Shown: one piece after another, positions 38,946 through 40,374 of the stretch
How the letters are laid out: every line of letters begins with the position of its first letter
How positions within the stretch are numbered: the stretch's first letter is position 1
Assembly: GCA_021827745.1 (NCBI GenBank)
Contig: JAKAUI010000005.1
Span: 1-40,374 of the forward strand
DNA from: Bacillota bacterium
Lineage (GTDB): Bacteria; Bacillota; Sulfobacillia; JAJZYS01; JAJZLH01
Reading direction: 5' to 3'
Length of the DNA: 40,374 bases
Notes under the pieces: model-generated
What the model saw: only the letters and a program-made list of their open reading frames with translations
Database searches by the model: none
What the model was told of the DNA's origin: nothing
Translations under genes and position numbers: made by a program

Positions 38946-39056
38946 AGATGGCCAGCCCCCTCTCCTCTGTGCCTTGTGCGAAAGGGACCAAACAGAGGGC
39001 GTCGAAGGCGTCTCGCCAATGGGTGCGGTGCCTTGAGGCGGCCGTGAGCTAAGGGG

Positions 39057-40313
39057 ATGGAGCGCACGGAACAGACCGTCACGTTGCCAATGGCGGTGTT
39101 GCCGGTATGGGCTGTGGCCGTCTTGTGCCTGGTGTCTGCTCCCTTCTTTGGCTCTTTGCCGCGGATGGGCGGCGAGGCCCTGGCCGGTCCCTTCGCCCGG
39201 CTGTCTTTGATGGTCGGTCTGACCCTGGCCGACGAGGCGATGTGGCTTTCGGCGTCCACCAGCGCAGCTGCCCTGACCTGGGCCAGACTGGCCGTTCCAC
39301 TGGCGCTGTTGGCGTCTGTGGCGGCCGTGGACGGAGTTTCGGCCATCGTCCACAGTCCGAGGCCGACCTGGCTGCGCTGGACCTGGGTGTTCGGCGGTCT
39401 GGTCCTGGTCGTGTCCTTCCTCCTGCCGAGCTCTGTGCTGACCCAGGTCAGCCCGAGTGCAGCGGGCCAGTGGCTGGGGCCAGTCGGGAGCGGGCCGGTG
39501 GCCGTGCTTGGGGTGCTTGTGACCGTCTTCTGCCTCGGTACGGCCATCTTGTTGCTGGCCCGCCAGGCGCTGAGGCCCGGGGCGGCCATGAAGTGGCGAC
39601 TCTATGCGCTATTGGCGCTCGTCATGGCGCCTGTCTTTGTGTTCGCCTTTGTCCTCGGCATAGCCGACGGCTTCACCACCAGCTGGCTCGCCGCCCTCGG
39701 CGGCTGGAGTGTGCTCTGGGTGGAGATGCGCGGCCAGGCCGGCGTGCAGCAGACCTATCTGCGCCAGGATCAGAACACCAAGTCCTACAACCGGAGGTGG
39801 GGTGAGGAGTACCTGGCCGCCTGCCTGCGGCGCGGGTCGGCCGCGGTGCTCTACGCCGACTTAGACGACTTCAAGGCGATCAACGATCGCTTTGGCCACG
39901 CCGCAGGAGACAGCGTCCTGGAGCTGGTGTCACACCGGCTGAGCGGGGTGCTGCGCTCGGAAGACATCGTGGCGAGATTAGGCGGCGACGAGTTCATGGT
40001 GGTGTTGCCGGGCGTACACGCGGTCCAGATCCCGGCCATCACGCACCGGGTGCAGGCGGCGCTCGCCACCCCTGCCCTCAAGGTTCCCGGCGGCGATCAG
40101 GTGATTTCGATCAGCGTGGGGGCGGCGCACGCCGAAAAGGGCGGCTCCTGGCGCGACCTGGTACAGCAGGCCGACCGCAGGATGTACGCCGAAAAGGCCT
40201 CTCACCATGCCGGATTGGGGTCAGTTGCGGAAAGTTCACCACCCTCCGTGTCAATCGTCAGTGAAAATGTCCGCTTAATTCGTCAGAGAAAATGTCCTCC
40301 CCCTGTGGACTAG
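39057..40313 (+). CDS. Membrane diguanylate cyclase (GGDEF), C-terminus altered by an insertion sequence
   Basis: A 418-residue protein: an N-terminal region with about seven membrane helices (to roughly residue 230), then a GGDEF domain that makes cyclic di-GMP. LYADLDDFKAINDRFGHAAGDSVL and the active site ARLGGDEFMVVLPG are intact. The inhibitory site RSED lies five residues before GGDEF, the normal RxxD place, so product inhibition is expected. ADRRMYAEK marks the domain end; the last 20 or so residues (VSIVSENVRLIRQRK...) are encoded by the IS end, so the original stop was lost. AAGGGG touches the ATG directly, so the exact start is less sure. Confidence 0.86.
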   Translation: MERTEQTVTLPMAVLPVWAVAVLCLVSAPFFGSLPRMGGEALAGPFARLSLMVGLTLADEAMWLSASTSAAALTWARLAVPLALLASVAAVDGVSAIVHSPRPTWLRWTWVFGGLVLVVSFLLPSSVLTQVSPSAAGQWLGPVGSGPVAVLGVLVTVFCLGTAILLLARQALRPGAAMKWRLYALLALVMAPVFVFAFVLGIADGFTTSWLAALGGWSVLWVEMRGQAGVQQTYLRQDQNTKSYNRRWGEEYLAACLRRGSAAVLYADLDDFKAINDRFGHAAGDSVLELVSHRLSGVLRSEDIVARLGGDEFMVVLPGVHAVQIPAITHRVQAALATPALKVPGGDQVISISVGAAHAEKGGSWRDLVQQADRRMYAEKASHHAGLGSVAESSPPSVSIVSENVRLIRQRKCPPPVD

Positions 40314-40374
40314 CGTGGTCGGGACAAGGGCTTGGTAGCGATGTAGGCAGCCATCACGGCATCGCTCTTGCGGT
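40249..40374. mobile_element. End of an insertion sequence, cut by the window edge
   Basis: From about 40249 (TGTCAATCG...) two direct repeats, CGTCAGTGAAAATGTCC (40256-40272) and CGTCAGAGAAAATGTCC (40281-40297), are spaced 25 bases apart. Such repeats are usual at the ends of DDE-type insertion sequences. The end of a transposase frame follows on the minus strand. Confidence 0.65.
40310..40374 (-). CDS. Transposase C-terminal fragment
   Basis: The last 20 codons or so of a frame entering from the right edge, reading RKSDAVMAAYIATKPLSRPR and TAG (40310-40312). Placed just inside the IS end, it is most likely the C-terminus of its transposase. Only the tail is visible, so the family is not known. 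Its stop overlaps the stop of the GGDEF frame on the other strand. Confidence 0.5.
   Translation of the reverse strand, partial: RKSDAVMAAYIATKPLSRPR

Overview
The window is about 40 kb of GC-rich DNA, densely coded on both strands. It looks chromosomal, from a high-G+C, Gram-positive-like bacterium near the deep-branching Bacillota. The reasons are a WalRK-type two-component system followed by YycH- and YycI-like partners, an S-layer-homology protein, an RNA polymerase delta-like protein, TTGACA/TATAAT-type promoters, AGGAGG ribosome sites and many GTG/TTG starts. The species cannot be named from the sequence. Two genes carry an in-frame UGA exactly at a redox-active position, so the organism probably makes selenoproteins.

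Layout. 1-4.4 kb: metal-dependent hydrolase, a tyrosine-recombinase-like protein without its nucleophile, an OsmC/Ohr protein and a secreted Asp-box propeller protein. 4.5-7.4 kb: a SelW-like selenoprotein (UGA as Sec), cytosine deaminase, chorismate mutase and prephenate dehydrogenase. 7.5-10.3 kb: a DUF2442 gene and an IS607-type element (tnpA with a changed catalytic serine, tnpB intact) inserted in a small gene whose two halves can be rejoined. 10.7-16.2 kb: Cys/Met PLP enzyme - response regulator - sensor kinase - YycH-like - YycI-like, all overlapping. 16.3-20.5 kb: cell-surface region with an SLH protein, a tandem pair of membrane-anchored paralogues and a shortened copy of the SLH protein's C-terminal part, separated by closely similar terminators. 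20.6-22 kb: unknown gene and ribokinase. 22.1-26.3 kb: four 11-bp-spaced TTAAC-type (Pho) boxes ahead of a binding protein/permease/ATPase importer. 26.5-30 kb: UppP-like and PAP2 membrane phosphatases, FabH and an FAH-family enzyme. 30-33.8 kb: polyamine operon (pyruvoyl arginine decarboxylase, spermidine synthase, agmatinase) ending in argS. 33.8-36.5 kb: a second selenoprotein (thioredoxin fold, UxxC), then promoter - 29-codon leader - terminator - ABC-2 exporter. 36.6-40.4 kb: orphan Phd-type antitoxin, GNAT/DUF1778 toxin-antitoxin pair bracketed by repeat arrays, RNAP delta-like gene and a membrane GGDEF protein whose 3' end runs into another insertion sequence cut by the window edge.

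How the genes fit together: arginine goes to agmatine, then putrescine, then spermidine through the 30-32 kb operon. tyrA-aroH serve aromatic amino acid synthesis. The WalRK-like cluster, UppP, PAP2 and SLH proteins concern the envelope. The Pho boxes suggest that the importer takes up a phosphorus compound. The items most worth following are the two UGA-containing redox genes, the leader/terminator arrangement before the exporter, and the Pho-box importer.
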